This document shows positions 6,982-15,085 of a stretch of DNA of 35,140 nt, piece by piece. Position numbers and translations under genes: made by a program. Below the pieces are notes generated by a model. It was not told the DNA's origin and searched no databases. It was given only the letters and a program-made list of their open reading frames with translations. Numbering within the stretch: position 1 is the stretch's first letter; each line of letters begins with the position of its first letter. Location of the stretch: positions 1-35,140 of the IMG/VR virus record IMGVR_UViG_3300031703_000026. One strand, written 5' to 3'. Source of the stretch: a virus.

Positions 6982-9900
6982 ATGAACAATTCTCAGCCAA
7001 ACAGTTTAAGTGCTATCGTTGACGCCCAGACGTTTATTGATAATCCACTTGATATATACGAAAATTATACTTACAACTTAGAGTTGTTTGTAGTTGACAG
7101 GATTGCCGACCGTAAATTTCAGATACAAGAAGGTCATATGATCAAAGATATTGTTAATAACAATTGGCCAGGTCCAGCAGATAACAGTATCACAATAGCA
7201 AAAACGGGCGTTACCACTGAATTCAATATAACAGATTTAGAGGTACAATCTAACAGTGTGGGTAATTCAACAAATAGTAAAATAGCAGGCACCGCAACAA
7301 CATTGAGTATTACTATCACACAGGTGGGTGAAACGAGTTTAGCAGATAATGTACATAACGCATTTGCATTATGTGGATTTGAAACCATGAGTGGTAATAA
7401 TTTTTATATTAAAATTAATTTTCTAGGTTATAACGGTGATGGATTACCAATTAGTATTCCTAATAGTACAAAAGTTATACCGTTTAATAACACCTCGTGG
7501 AAAGATATGCAAACGCAAACAGATTCTAGAGGAACGACTACTACTATTACGGGAAGTATCCCACAAGATAGAACAGTAAGTAAAGATGCGCTTAGTGTAA
7601 CTGAAACTGGATTTACGTATAAGATAGGAAAAACATTAAAAGATACATTAGACAATTTTATAGAAGAATTGAATAATAGTAATACAGTGAATCATCCTAC
7701 ATTATCAAAAGTTCTACAAAATACATACAAGTATTCGTTTTCAGATAATTTCAAAAAGAAATATCTTATGTCTAATATGCAAGATAATGCATTCAATTTC
7801 ACTGGTACTCAAAATATGGTTCAAACTGGACCACCAGGCGGAGCAGAGTTTGTAGGAACAGTAACACCCATGATGAGCATATACACTGTATTAGAAGAAA
7901 TATGTCTAAACTCATCTAACATGAAAAAAGAATTGATTAAAGCCAATTTCGGTACATCAGATACATTAAAGATTTCGCCATATATGGTCATTAAAGAAGG
8001 TGGATATAATCCGGTAAAATCAACTAATGTATATGAAGTAGAATATTTCATCGATTATGAACAAGCAATAATAGTTCAAAATCCAGCAAACGCAGCCGAA
8101 CAAGCATTGAATAGTAAAAAAATAACAGAAGGATACTTTAAAGCAAATCGTGTTAATAAGTTATACAATTATTTGTTTACTGGAAAAAATGACCAGATAT
8201 TAGATTTTAATATTTCATTAGATAGACAATTAGCAAAAACATACTCACCCCCGACTGATGCGTATAGGTTAGAACATTTTATGAGACCCACTACTGCTGA
8301 AGGAGAATATTTAAGTAAACAAAGTAGAGCGTATATCACTGCGATTGAAAGTGATATAAAGAAACTAACTGCAATATCAGATGCCACAGAAACTAGATCT
8401 GTTGAAAGTTTACAAGTCTTTAAGAAAGGAACAGATAGTATACGAACAAAGATAATGGCACAAATAAAGGCTTCATCTGGTATGCCACCGAATCTTAGAA
8501 ATGATATATTTGCTGGAAAGACTGAAGCAGAATTCACGAGTATGATGGAAAACAACGAGTATAAAGATTTATTTACACCCGAGATGAAAGAGAATAGAGC
8601 AAGTTGGCTAAAGGCAATAGATAATGCTAAGAGAGAACATACTAACTCTTCTAGAAGAACAAACGCCGCATTGGTTCGAAAGGGTATATACTTAGATGAC
8701 GCACATGCATCGGTGTTACAAGCATCTATGTTCTCGTCCTCAGCATCTAATGAAACATTTAGTAAGTTGAATCTTGGACCTAGACGAACTGGTAATCATC
8801 AGAGAAAGATAGTATTAGTCGAGGAACTAGATAATGATGTTCTAACTAAGATGTCTAATGAAGACTTCGGAGTTATAATGAGGTCACATGCTCTTAATCC
8901 TACTGAATTTAAACCACTAGTGTCTACGCTGGAAGGCGCAAATAAAACAAATTCAATGAAATCAACAGATGTAGAAAATATTGACCTTGTTAGAGAAAAG
9001 TATTACGAATCAAAAAATAATCAGGATGCAAGTATGATTAATGCAACCATGAGTATTAAAGGTGATCCTTTTTGGATCGAGGGTTACATGTCTCCCGCAA
9101 ATGCAAAGACAAGATTCGCAGATGCTGGTGCATTATTAGTAGAGAATGAGATAACACCTATAAATGGACCAAATGCGGTAGTGATAGTGTCTGGAGCATC
9201 TGATGGCGTTGATTTACATGATAACGTACTTATAAGAAATCTTATTACACATCTATATACCGTTACTGACGTTGTTAGTACTTTTAGTGGAGGAAGATTT
9301 ATTCAAACACTAAAAATGGTAAGAATCATTGGCGCTGAAGAAATGATAGACAGTCTAATAAAAGAAGGACAAAAAATAGACGAAGTGCCTGCCGAAATAG
9401 TTGCAGACACGCTACGTCTTATTCCAGGAAACATCATAACTAATGGGAAGAAAGGATATTTCCCACCCGGATATATCGGACCCACTACTACACTTGAGAA
9501 CGGTGTTTATGTTACTAGAAATAGTGCAGGCGATATCATCACTAGTAACGCCGCGAATGCATCGGGAACAATAGTTGAAGGAGACGGAGACGGAGACGGA
9601 GACGGAGACGGAGATAGTGTTGCAGTAGTTAGAGTTCATCCAAGAGTGGAAGCGATGAAACAGAAGCAGTTTGAAGACCGCATGGCGACTGTGATGGCAT
9701 CGTATCAACCAAGAAACGCAGTCAGTGTTGCACCAGCGAACACTTTGGTTGAACACACAGCGGAATACGTAGAAGAATTTGAAGAGAACACAGACTTAGC
9801 AGTGTCGTTACAAGAAGCCGCAGTGGATACTGCTGTACCCGAATCTCCGACTGGCGCTGCCCTTAGAAAAACAAATGCGGCTATGTATCTAAATGATCTA

Positions 9901-11835
9901 CCAATGCTAACACGCATATGTAGATCTGAAAAGAAAAGAGGACAACTGCCGTTCGCAAGTTGTGATGCGATCAAGGCACATGATGACAAAGTTCTAGAAA
10001 TATTCGAAACTACTCCCGGAGTGACTCCAACGATAACAGAGATAAATGCGTATCTAAACAATAATAGCGTAGATACACATCCACAGGACGGTGGTCCCGT
10101 AACTACTTCTTCGAGTGATACAGTGGACTATAATGTTATCACAGATATAGACGATGGTACTGGCACGATTGTAAGAGATCGCGGAGAAATAACAACAACT
10201 GCGGCAATAAACACGGAGTATTCAGATTTAGAAATAGCACAGTTTCAAATTGCCGCTGGTGGTGTACTAACTGTTGACGGTCATGACCCAGCAGATATAG
10301 AAAAAATAGTTAGAAAAGCATCGTTGGCGAAAACACCAGAGATTATTCTTGAGAACCAAGCAAATGGTATTGACTCTTCTGAACTTAGCAATGAGAAACA
10401 TTTGGGCGCTGTCGTTGATAATAAAATCTTAGATACTACTATACCTCTGGTTGTCGAAGCAACGAAAGAAGTAGTAATAAATGCTCCAATAACTCCACCG
10501 AAAACTGAAGAAGAATTTAAATTAGATTATGATGCCATTAGAGCAGATACATCTTGTGTCGGTGATTGTCGTGCTAGGAAATTAATGTTATTGTCCGTCG
10601 AAATGAACGACACAACAAAGGAACAATATTACCTTGATAAGAAAGTTGAAACAATTATAAACGAGGCAAAGGTTGCATCACAGATCGATATAAAAACAAG
10701 AAAACTCATAATTCCGGGATTTACTGCAAATACTCATACACAAATGGAACACGAAGACCGAGTTGTATTAACTAATGGCATTAACGCTATTCTGGAAAAT
10801 AATACATTAACTTCTGATGAAGTAGTCAAAAAAGAATCATTGATTCGTTCAGCAGTAGATGTACTGGATGCTGATATAAAAGATAATGATCTAATTATAT
10901 CTGATACAGATAGGGCTGAAACAGTAATACAGATAGTAGAAAAGGTTTCTACTGAAGCGACACTAAATGCAGTGTCAGACAAAGAGTATGACACGATTAC
11001 GTCATACGCAGGTGCAATCGAATTGATTAACGACCGTGCAAAAACTGGACATCGCGCAGATTTAACAGGTGCAGTACTGACTGCTGGTAGCCTTAAAGAA
11101 GTATTGGCGTTGAGAGCGGAACATGATGAAATAACAGCCATACCATATTACTTTGACCCTATTCGCAGAGAAGCAGACAAAAAAGCACAAGCAAAACTTG
11201 AAGATGAACTTGCACTGTTGGTTCTTGCACAACCAGACGAAACTATTTCACAAATCGCAACTATAGAGACTGCAGGCATCACACGATATATTCCGATTAA
11301 AACTCCAGTTATATTACCAATTGCGGTAGAACAAGAGCCAATACTAGTTAAGTCAGTTGGATTACCAGTCAATACATACGATATTATAACACCTGGAAGT
11401 GGAAAAGATCACCTAAGTGACCTCAATTTGATAGTAACAGATAATAAATTACATCAATATGGTGAAGCGAACAAGATATATAAGATATTATTGAGTGAAG
11501 ATTATGGAAGTATGACGACTGTGACTGATGACGCCGGTGTCGAGATTGTTGTTAAAGACTATTCTATACTCCCAGCGATGACGTATATTAATGCAGATGG
11601 CGACTTGATTGATATCCCAGATCCTAGTACATATTTCGGATTGCGCACAGTTACTTATGATGATATGAATCCAAGTTATGCAAAAGACTACAATGTTCTA
11701 AAAGAGAAAATCGCCACATTGTTTCCTAACGTAAGTACAATAGATCCTAATGCACATAATGATGGCAACTCATACACCGAAGCAGGCGCTCTTAAAATCA
11801 CAATCAGTGGTAATAAATTTTACATAGAACAATAA
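6982..11835 (+). CDS. Very large baseplate hub-like structural protein
   Basis: A 1617-residue protein between gp53 and the gp5-like spike, where T4-like marine phages carry a hub-type structural protein. The N-terminus has YNLELFVVD and IKDIVNNNWPG strands typical of tail hub proteins, and residues about 765-783 hold a hub-like strand with GGRFIQTLKMVRI. I infer a gp27-like hub function up to about residue 860. There a hexanucleotide repeat encodes (GD)n (866-878), a flexible hinge. The remaining 740 residues are acidic, rich in D, E, T and I, helical in places and not recognised. They may be a host-contact or scaffolding extension. Structural role fairly sure; exact T4 counterpart uncertain. 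Confidence 0.6.
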   Translation: MNNSQPNSLSAIVDAQTFIDNPLDIYENYTYNLELFVVDRIADRKFQIQEGHMIKDIVNNNWPGPADNSITIAKTGVTTEFNITDLEVQSNSVGNSTNSKIAGTATTLSITITQVGETSLADNVHNAFALCGFETMSGNNFYIKINFLGYNGDGLPISIPNSTKVIPFNNTSWKDMQTQTDSRGTTTTITGSIPQDRTVSKDALSVTETGFTYKIGKTLKDTLDNFIEELNNSNTVNHPTLSKVLQNTYKYSFSDNFKKKYLMSNMQDNAFNFTGTQNMVQTGPPGGAEFVGTVTPMMSIYTVLEEICLNSSNMKKELIKANFGTSDTLKISPYMVIKEGGYNPVKSTNVYEVEYFIDYEQAIIVQNPANAAEQALNSKKITEGYFKANRVNKLYNYLFTGKNDQILDFNISLDRQLAKTYSPPTDAYRLEHFMRPTTAEGEYLSKQSRAYITAIESDIKKLTAISDATETRSVESLQVFKKGTDSIRTKIMAQIKASSGMPPNLRNDIFAGKTEAEFTSMMENNEYKDLFTPEMKENRASWLKAIDNAKREHTNSSRRTNAALVRKGIYLDDAHASVLQASMFSSSASNETFSKLNLGPRRTGNHQRKIVLVEELDNDVLTKMSNEDFGVIMRSHALNPTEFKPLVSTLEGANKTNSMKSTDVENIDLVREKYYESKNNQDASMINATMSIKGDPFWIEGYMSPANAKTRFADAGALLVENEITPINGPNAVVIVSGASDGVDLHDNVLIRNLITHLYTVTDVVSTFSGGRFIQTLKMVRIIGAEEMIDSLIKEGQKIDEVPAEIVADTLRLIPGNIITNGKKGYFPPGYIGPTTTLENGVYVTRNSAGDIITSNAANASGTIVEGDGDGDGDGDGDSVAVVRVHPRVEAMKQKQFEDRMATVMASYQPRNAVSVAPANTLVEHTAEYVEEFEENTDLAVSLQEAAVDTAVPESPTGAALRKTNAAMYLNDLPMLTRICRSEKKRGQLPFASCDAIKAHDDKVLEIFETTPGVTPTITEINAYLNNNSVDTHPQDGGPVTTSSSDTVDYNVITDIDDGTGTIVRDRGEITTTAAINTEYSDLEIAQFQIAAGGVLTVDGHDPADIEKIVRKASLAKTPEIILENQANGIDSSELSNEKHLGAVVDNKILDTTIPLVVEATKEVVINAPITPPKTEEEFKLDYDAIRADTSCVGDCRARKLMLLSVEMNDTTKEQYYLDKKVETIINEAKVASQIDIKTRKLIIPGFTANTHTQMEHEDRVVLTNGINAILENNTLTSDEVVKKESLIRSAVDVLDADIKDNDLIISDTDRAETVIQIVEKVSTEATLNAVSDKEYDTITSYAGAIELINDRAKTGHRADLTGAVLTAGSLKEVLALRAEHDEITAIPYYFDPIRREADKKAQAKLEDELALLVLAQPDETISQIATIETAGITRYIPIKTPVILPIAVEQEPILVKSVGLPVNTYDIITPGSGKDHLSDLNLIVTDNKLHQYGEANKIYKILLSEDYGSMTTVTDDAGVEIVVKDYSILPAMTYINADGDLIDIPDPSTYFGLRTVTYDDMNPSYAKDYNVLKEKIATLFPNVSTIDPNAHNDGNSYTEAGALKITISGNKFYIEQ
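9580..9615 (+). repeat. In-frame GGAGAC hexamer repeat encoding Gly-Asp
   Basis: About five and a half tandem copies of GGAGAC encode alternating G and D in the hub-like protein. Unit gain or loss by slippage would keep the frame and change only linker length. It marks the border between the recognisable hub part and the unrecognised C-terminal part. Confidence 0.85.
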
Positions 11836-11848
11836 CGAGGAATAATTA

Positions 11849-13168
11849 ATGGCATATTCAAAATTAGGAAGTGTTCTTAATAAAGAAACAAAACACCAAG
11901 AGTCTCCTATTGTCGAGGCACTGGGAAGGGGTATCTATAAGGCTGTAGTTGTTATTACTAATCCAACAACTAAGGAAGTGTATATTGACCCAACTGGCAG
12001 AGGCAGACTTGCCGCTTATGTGCCATCATTGGCAGGCACTGCAATTGCTCCTATATTCTTTCAACATGCGAGTAATACTGGGTCTTTTGGTGCACCAGTC
12101 AAAGAAGGAACAGTTATTTGTGTGTTCTTTAGTGACGGTGGACGAGCATCTGAGGGATATTGGTTTGCGTTAGCACAAGATGTTCCTGATATAGTGAGTG
12201 GTGGTGTTGCTGGAAAGGCACAATCAGATGGCTCTGGACAAGGTGATGGAGTGTTTGCTAATGTCCCTTCGGCAAAAGAGCCAGCCACCACAACTGGCGA
12301 AATGCTTAAACCAGCCGCAGAGCAGAAAAACTCAGACAGAAACAAAGTTACTGCGTCACAGGGAACATATAGTGACCTTCTAAGGGGTTCATCTACCGCA
12401 TCGCCTCTTCGTGATGCTACTTATGATAAGCCACAACAGCCAAAAGTTACTGGATTTAAAACTGCTGGTGGCTCGGCACTAACGATGGACGACGGAAGTA
12501 TCAGTGACACTGGCGAAATTCATCCAGAACAAATAAGAATAACAACTGCCTCGGGTGCAGCCATTATATTAGACGGCGGCAATGATTTCATCTATGTCGT
12601 CAATAGTAGTGGTTCTGGATGGGTAGAGATTGGAGCAAATGGCGAAGTCATGGTGTATGCTGAAGGCTCGTTAAATATGAGAACAGAAAAAGATTTTAAT
12701 CTTCGTGCAGACAAGAATATTAATCTGGATGCAGGTGAGAATGTAAATATTCGTAGTGCTAAGAATACTAAAATCAATGCTAATGAAGAACTACATTTGC
12801 GAAGTAAAGGAACACAGTTCTTACAAAGTGAAGCAGGAATGAATATTGATGTTGGAGTTAATTGCTTAGTGACAACTGGTGGCATATTACATTTGAATGG
12901 ACCAATTGCACAGAAGTCAGAACTTATTATAGTTGGCGAAATGGATGATATGCAGAATTCTGAAAATACTAAACTCAAAGAGACAATTGTGAAAGCAATG
13001 CCAACACATGAACCATATTTAAGACCACAAGCAAAAGACTTGTGGACAAGTACACATGCGATAGATACCGCAAGTGATGAGGGTAATACGGCTGCTGAAA
13101 ATACCAGCATGTCGCTTGGCGAATTGATTCGTTCAAGAAGAAGTAACAGTACCAAAAAAGAGGATTAA
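11849..13168 (+). CDS. 5: gp5-like baseplate spike (OB fold plus beta-helix needle), no lysozyme domain
   Basis: A 439-residue protein with two recognisable parts. Residues about 25-115 form the OB-fold of gp5/VgrG proteins (GRGRLAAYVPSLAG, then GAPVKEGTVICVFFSDG and GYWFALAQ). Residues about 190-345 are repetitive short strands with N-x-R/D spacing (NMRTEKDFNLRADKNINL and following), the trimeric beta-helix needle that punctures the outer membrane. T4 gp5 has a GH24 lysozyme between these parts; here the connection is a short low-complexity linker with no lysozyme. A lysozyme-like protein is encoded separately at 13366. The ribosome site is GAGGAA, 13 nt after the hub-like gene. Confidence 0.8.
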   Translation: MAYSKLGSVLNKETKHQESPIVEALGRGIYKAVVVITNPTTKEVYIDPTGRGRLAAYVPSLAGTAIAPIFFQHASNTGSFGAPVKEGTVICVFFSDGGRASEGYWFALAQDVPDIVSGGVAGKAQSDGSGQGDGVFANVPSAKEPATTTGEMLKPAAEQKNSDRNKVTASQGTYSDLLRGSSTASPLRDATYDKPQQPKVTGFKTAGGSALTMDDGSISDTGEIHPEQIRITTASGAAIILDGGNDFIYVVNSSGSGWVEIGANGEVMVYAEGSLNMRTEKDFNLRADKNINLDAGENVNIRSAKNTKINANEELHLRSKGTQFLQSEAGMNIDVGVNCLVTTGGILHLNGPIAQKSELIIVGEMDDMQNSENTKLKETIVKAMPTHEPYLRPQAKDLWTSTHAIDTASDEGNTAAENTSMSLGELIRSRRSNSTKKED

Positions 13169-13170
13169 TT

Positions 13171-13362
13171 ATGGTTGCAAGAAATGACTTTACGGGACAC
13201 GAGTTGCGTAGTAGAAGAGGCAAGACTAACAAGTTTGCAGATGAGTGGGAAAGACTCTTCGGCAAGAAGGATGAGGACAAAAAAGAAGATGCAATTGAGA
13301 AATCAGACACTAAGTTAGATAAAAAGGTGAAAGATAAAAAAGAGGCACCTAAGAAAGGATAG
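13171..13362 (+). CDS. Small lysine-rich protein of unknown function
   Basis: A 63-residue, highly charged protein: R-rich at the start, then K/D/E-rich from about residue 32 (KKDEDKKED, KKVKDKKEAPKKG) and probably disordered. GAGGA just upstream and its position 2 nt after the gp5 stop and 3 nt before the next gene support translation as part of the baseplate operon. No family recognised. It could be an assembly factor or a tail-tip accessory. Confidence 0.55.
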   Translation: MVARNDFTGHELRSRRGKTNKFADEWERLFGKKDEDKKEDAIEKSDTKLDKKVKDKKEAPKKG

Positions 13363-13365
13363 ACT

Positions 13366-14004
13366 ATGATTTTTGACAAACGAAAAGGTTCATTACTAAA
13401 TTACATACAATTACCATTACATGTAATAACGCCAACTGGCACGTACTTAGGAACGGGCTATGACGCAAAGAGTAAGCCAACTTACATATTATCACATGTG
13501 AAAGTAAACTTAGAGAGTGTGAACACCTTGGCGTTTTCATCAATGAGCACGGACGCTATAATTCTCGACAACAAACCAACACTTGATATTACTGATAGTG
13601 TAGTGGGTTATAAGTATAAAGTGTCTAATACTGAATCTAACTATGGATACATAACTGTTGCATCTACTCGAATAGATATTACATCTAAGAAGATAACGAA
13701 ACCAATGGCGGAATTTATTTTAGAAAAACAATTACGAAACATTGGTAATATATTAGAAAAGTTTATCAAAGTGAAAATAGCACAGCCACATTATGACGCA
13801 CTATTATATCATTTTTATAACGAAGGCACTAGTACTATAGAAAATAGTCCAGTGATTGCTCTTATAAATGTGGGCGATTGGTATTCTGTTACTGATGAAA
13901 TCCAAAAGAACATTAAAAAGAGTAATGGCACGATAGATGAACGATTGGCTCAACAGAAAATGAAAACTGCTAAGATGTTCAGTTTCGTGCCAAGTTTCTC
14001 TTAA
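13366..14004 (+). CDS. GH24 lysozyme-like protein lacking visible catalytic residues
   Basis: A 212-residue protein. Residues about 108-205 match the C-terminal lobe of phage GH24 lysozymes: [14 protein letters not shown] (like ITKDEAEKLF in T4), then [18 protein letters not shown], a short hinge, a helix with VGDW, and a closing QKMKTAKMF. The N-terminal part has a [10 protein letters not shown] stretch resembling the beta-lobe of lysozyme, but the catalytic Glu-Asp-Thr arrangement (E11, D20, T26 in T4 lysozyme) is not recognisable. It directly follows the gp5 spike that lacks a lysozyme domain. It may be a detached, possibly inactive, tail lysozyme serving as a structural plug. AAGGAT precedes the start. 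Its stop overlaps the clpP stop by 4 nt, converging. Confidence 0.55.
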   Translation: MIFDKRKGSLLNYIQLPLHVITPTGTYLGTGYDAKSKPTYILSHVKVNLESVNTLAFSSMSTDAIILDNKPTLDITDSVVGYKYKVSNTESNYGYITVASTRIDITSKKITKPMAEFILEKQLRNIGNILEKFIKVKIAQPHYDALLYHFYNEGTSTIENSPVIALINVGDWYSVTDEIQKNIKKSNGTIDERLAQQKMKTAKMFSFVPSFS

Positions 14005-14591
14005 CGAGCAGTTAAAACCTTATCTGCTAAACCAAACGCAACAGCCTCTTCGGCTGACATAAAGTTATCACGTTCCATTGCTTCTGTTAATTCATCAAAT
14101 GTCTTACCAGAAGTATTATGGTCTACATAGATTTGAGTTAATGATTTCTTCATTTTAAGAATTTCTTTAACTTGAATTTCCATATCAGTAGCCTGACCAC
14201 CAGCACCACCACTAGGTTGATGAATCATTGTGCGACTATTAGGCAATAGATGGCGCTTCCCTTTCGCTCCTGCTTGAGCAAGTAACGAACCCATTGAACA
14301 TGCTTGTCCCATTACGGTAGTCGCAACATCTGAACTGATGAATTGCATCGTATCATAAATTGCCATACCCGATGTGACTGAACCACCCGGAGAATTGATA
14401 TAGAAATGAATATCTTTATCTGGGTTTTCTGCTTCCAAGAATAATAATTGGGCGCAAATCAAATCGGCTTGATAGTCATTGACTTCGCTTGTTAGAAATA
14501 TTACTCGTTCTTTCAGTAAACGAGAGAAAATATCGTAACTGCGTTCGCCGTTTGCTGACTGGTCAACGACCATTGGTACTAAAGTTGGCAT
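14001..14591 (-). CDS. clpP: ClpP serine protease
   Basis: A 196-residue complete ClpP with the catalytic triad: S99 in [10 protein letters not shown]124 in MIHQPSGGA and D175 in MERDNFMS. It also has the [11 protein letters not shown] strand and the C-terminal GLADKVL, with the length of a bacterial mature ClpP. Cellular ClpP forms 14-mers that degrade proteins handed over by ClpX or ClpA. A phage copy could redirect host proteolysis, replace host ClpP, or act in head maturation. It lies antisense between two baseplate operons with its own TATAAATA box and an AGGA ribosome site. No Clp ATPase is visible in this window. The identification is firm; the role is inference. Confidence 0.95.
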   Translation of the reverse strand: MPTLVPMVVDQSANGERSYDIFSRLLKERVIFLTSEVNDYQADLICAQLLFLEAENPDKDIHFYINSPGGSVTSGMAIYDTMQFISSDVATTVMGQACSMGSLLAQAGAKGKRHLLPNSRTMIHQPSGGAGGQATDMEIQVKEILKMKKSLTQIYVDHNTSGKTFDELTEAMERDNFMSAEEAVAFGLADKVLTAR

Positions 14592-14611
14592 AAATTGCTA
14601 TCCTTGTTGTG

Positions 14612-14640
14612 ATTATAGTGTTATTTATATACCATGATAA
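14612..14640 (-). promoter_or_regulatory. clpP promoter region: late box plus possible -10
   Basis: On the minus strand TATAAATA (14622-14629) matches the T4 late consensus exactly, 30 nt upstream of the clpP start. A TATAAT hexamer (14612-14617) with a poor -35 (TTATCA, 17 nt upstream) could add host-sigma transcription. The late box overlaps one copy of a 13-nt direct repeat. Confidence 0.65.
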
Positions 14641-14692
14641 CACGAATGAGTCTATTTGTCAATCAAAAACTGCGAAGTTTATACCATGATAA
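14628..14692. repeat. Paired 13-nt direct repeat between clpP and gp25
   Basis: TATACCATGATAA occurs at 14628-14640 and again at 14680-14692, 52 nt apart. The first copy overlaps the minus-strand late box of clpP and the second overlaps the plus-strand late box of gp25. It may be a regulator site or a duplication of a promoter segment. Confidence 0.6.
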
Positions 14693-14695
14693 ATA
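14688..14695 (+). promoter_or_regulatory. T4-type late promoter box of the gp25-gp6 operon
   Basis: GATAAATA, 33 nt upstream of the gp25 start, identical to the boxes at 6025 and 28278. It lies in the 136-nt divergent gap shared with clpP. Confidence 0.7.
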
Positions 14696-14727
14696 CATTT
14701 AGTAAATAACTTTAGAGAAAGAACATT

Positions 14728-15084
14728 ATGCCATTATTCGCTGGTTTTAGTACTAAAAATAAAAAAGCAATCAATCACGAGTTGACTGATAAAGATTTGA
14801 TTATTGAAGATCTCATGAATCATATCATGACTCGTAAAGGCGAACGTGTGATGTTACCTAATTATGGATCTATTATCCATGATATGTTATTTGAACCATT
14901 AACATCTGAAACAATTGAGTTGATTGAAGAAGATTTGACAGAAATTATAAAAGATGATCCGAGATGTAACTTCCTAAGTATTGATGTTACTGATTCTGAC
15001 CACACCATTAGCGCCGCAGTGCGCCTTGAAATTCTACCATCGAAAGAGACAGTAGAATTAAGTATAGATTTAGAGAGAGAATAA
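14728..15084 (+). CDS. 25: Baseplate wedge protein gp25
   Basis: A 118-residue protein of the GPW/gp25 family, close to T4 gp25 in length. The core RKGERVMLPNYGS--HDMLFEP (about residues 36-57) carries the conserved turn and EP end that contacts gp6 and the sheath initiator interface. gp25 nucleates sheath assembly at the baseplate and lacks lysozyme activity despite old naming. It is the first gene of this operon, with a purine-rich GAGAAAG ribosome site, and lies 1 nt before gp6. Confidence 0.92.
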   Translation: MPLFAGFSTKNKKAINHELTDKDLIIEDLMNHIMTRKGERVMLPNYGSIIHDMLFEPLTSETIELIEEDLTEIIKDDPRCNFLSIDVTDSDHTISAAVRLEILPSKETVELSIDLERE

Positions 15085-15085
15085 T

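Noticed and set aside
9412-9756. A minus-strand frame with a Ser-Val repeat
   Set aside because: The repeat is only the complement of the in-frame Gly-Asp hexamers of the hub-like gene.
12592-13155. A 187-codon hydrophobic frame antisense to the gp5-like gene
   Set aside because: Complement of the repetitive needle region; no ribosome site and no family.
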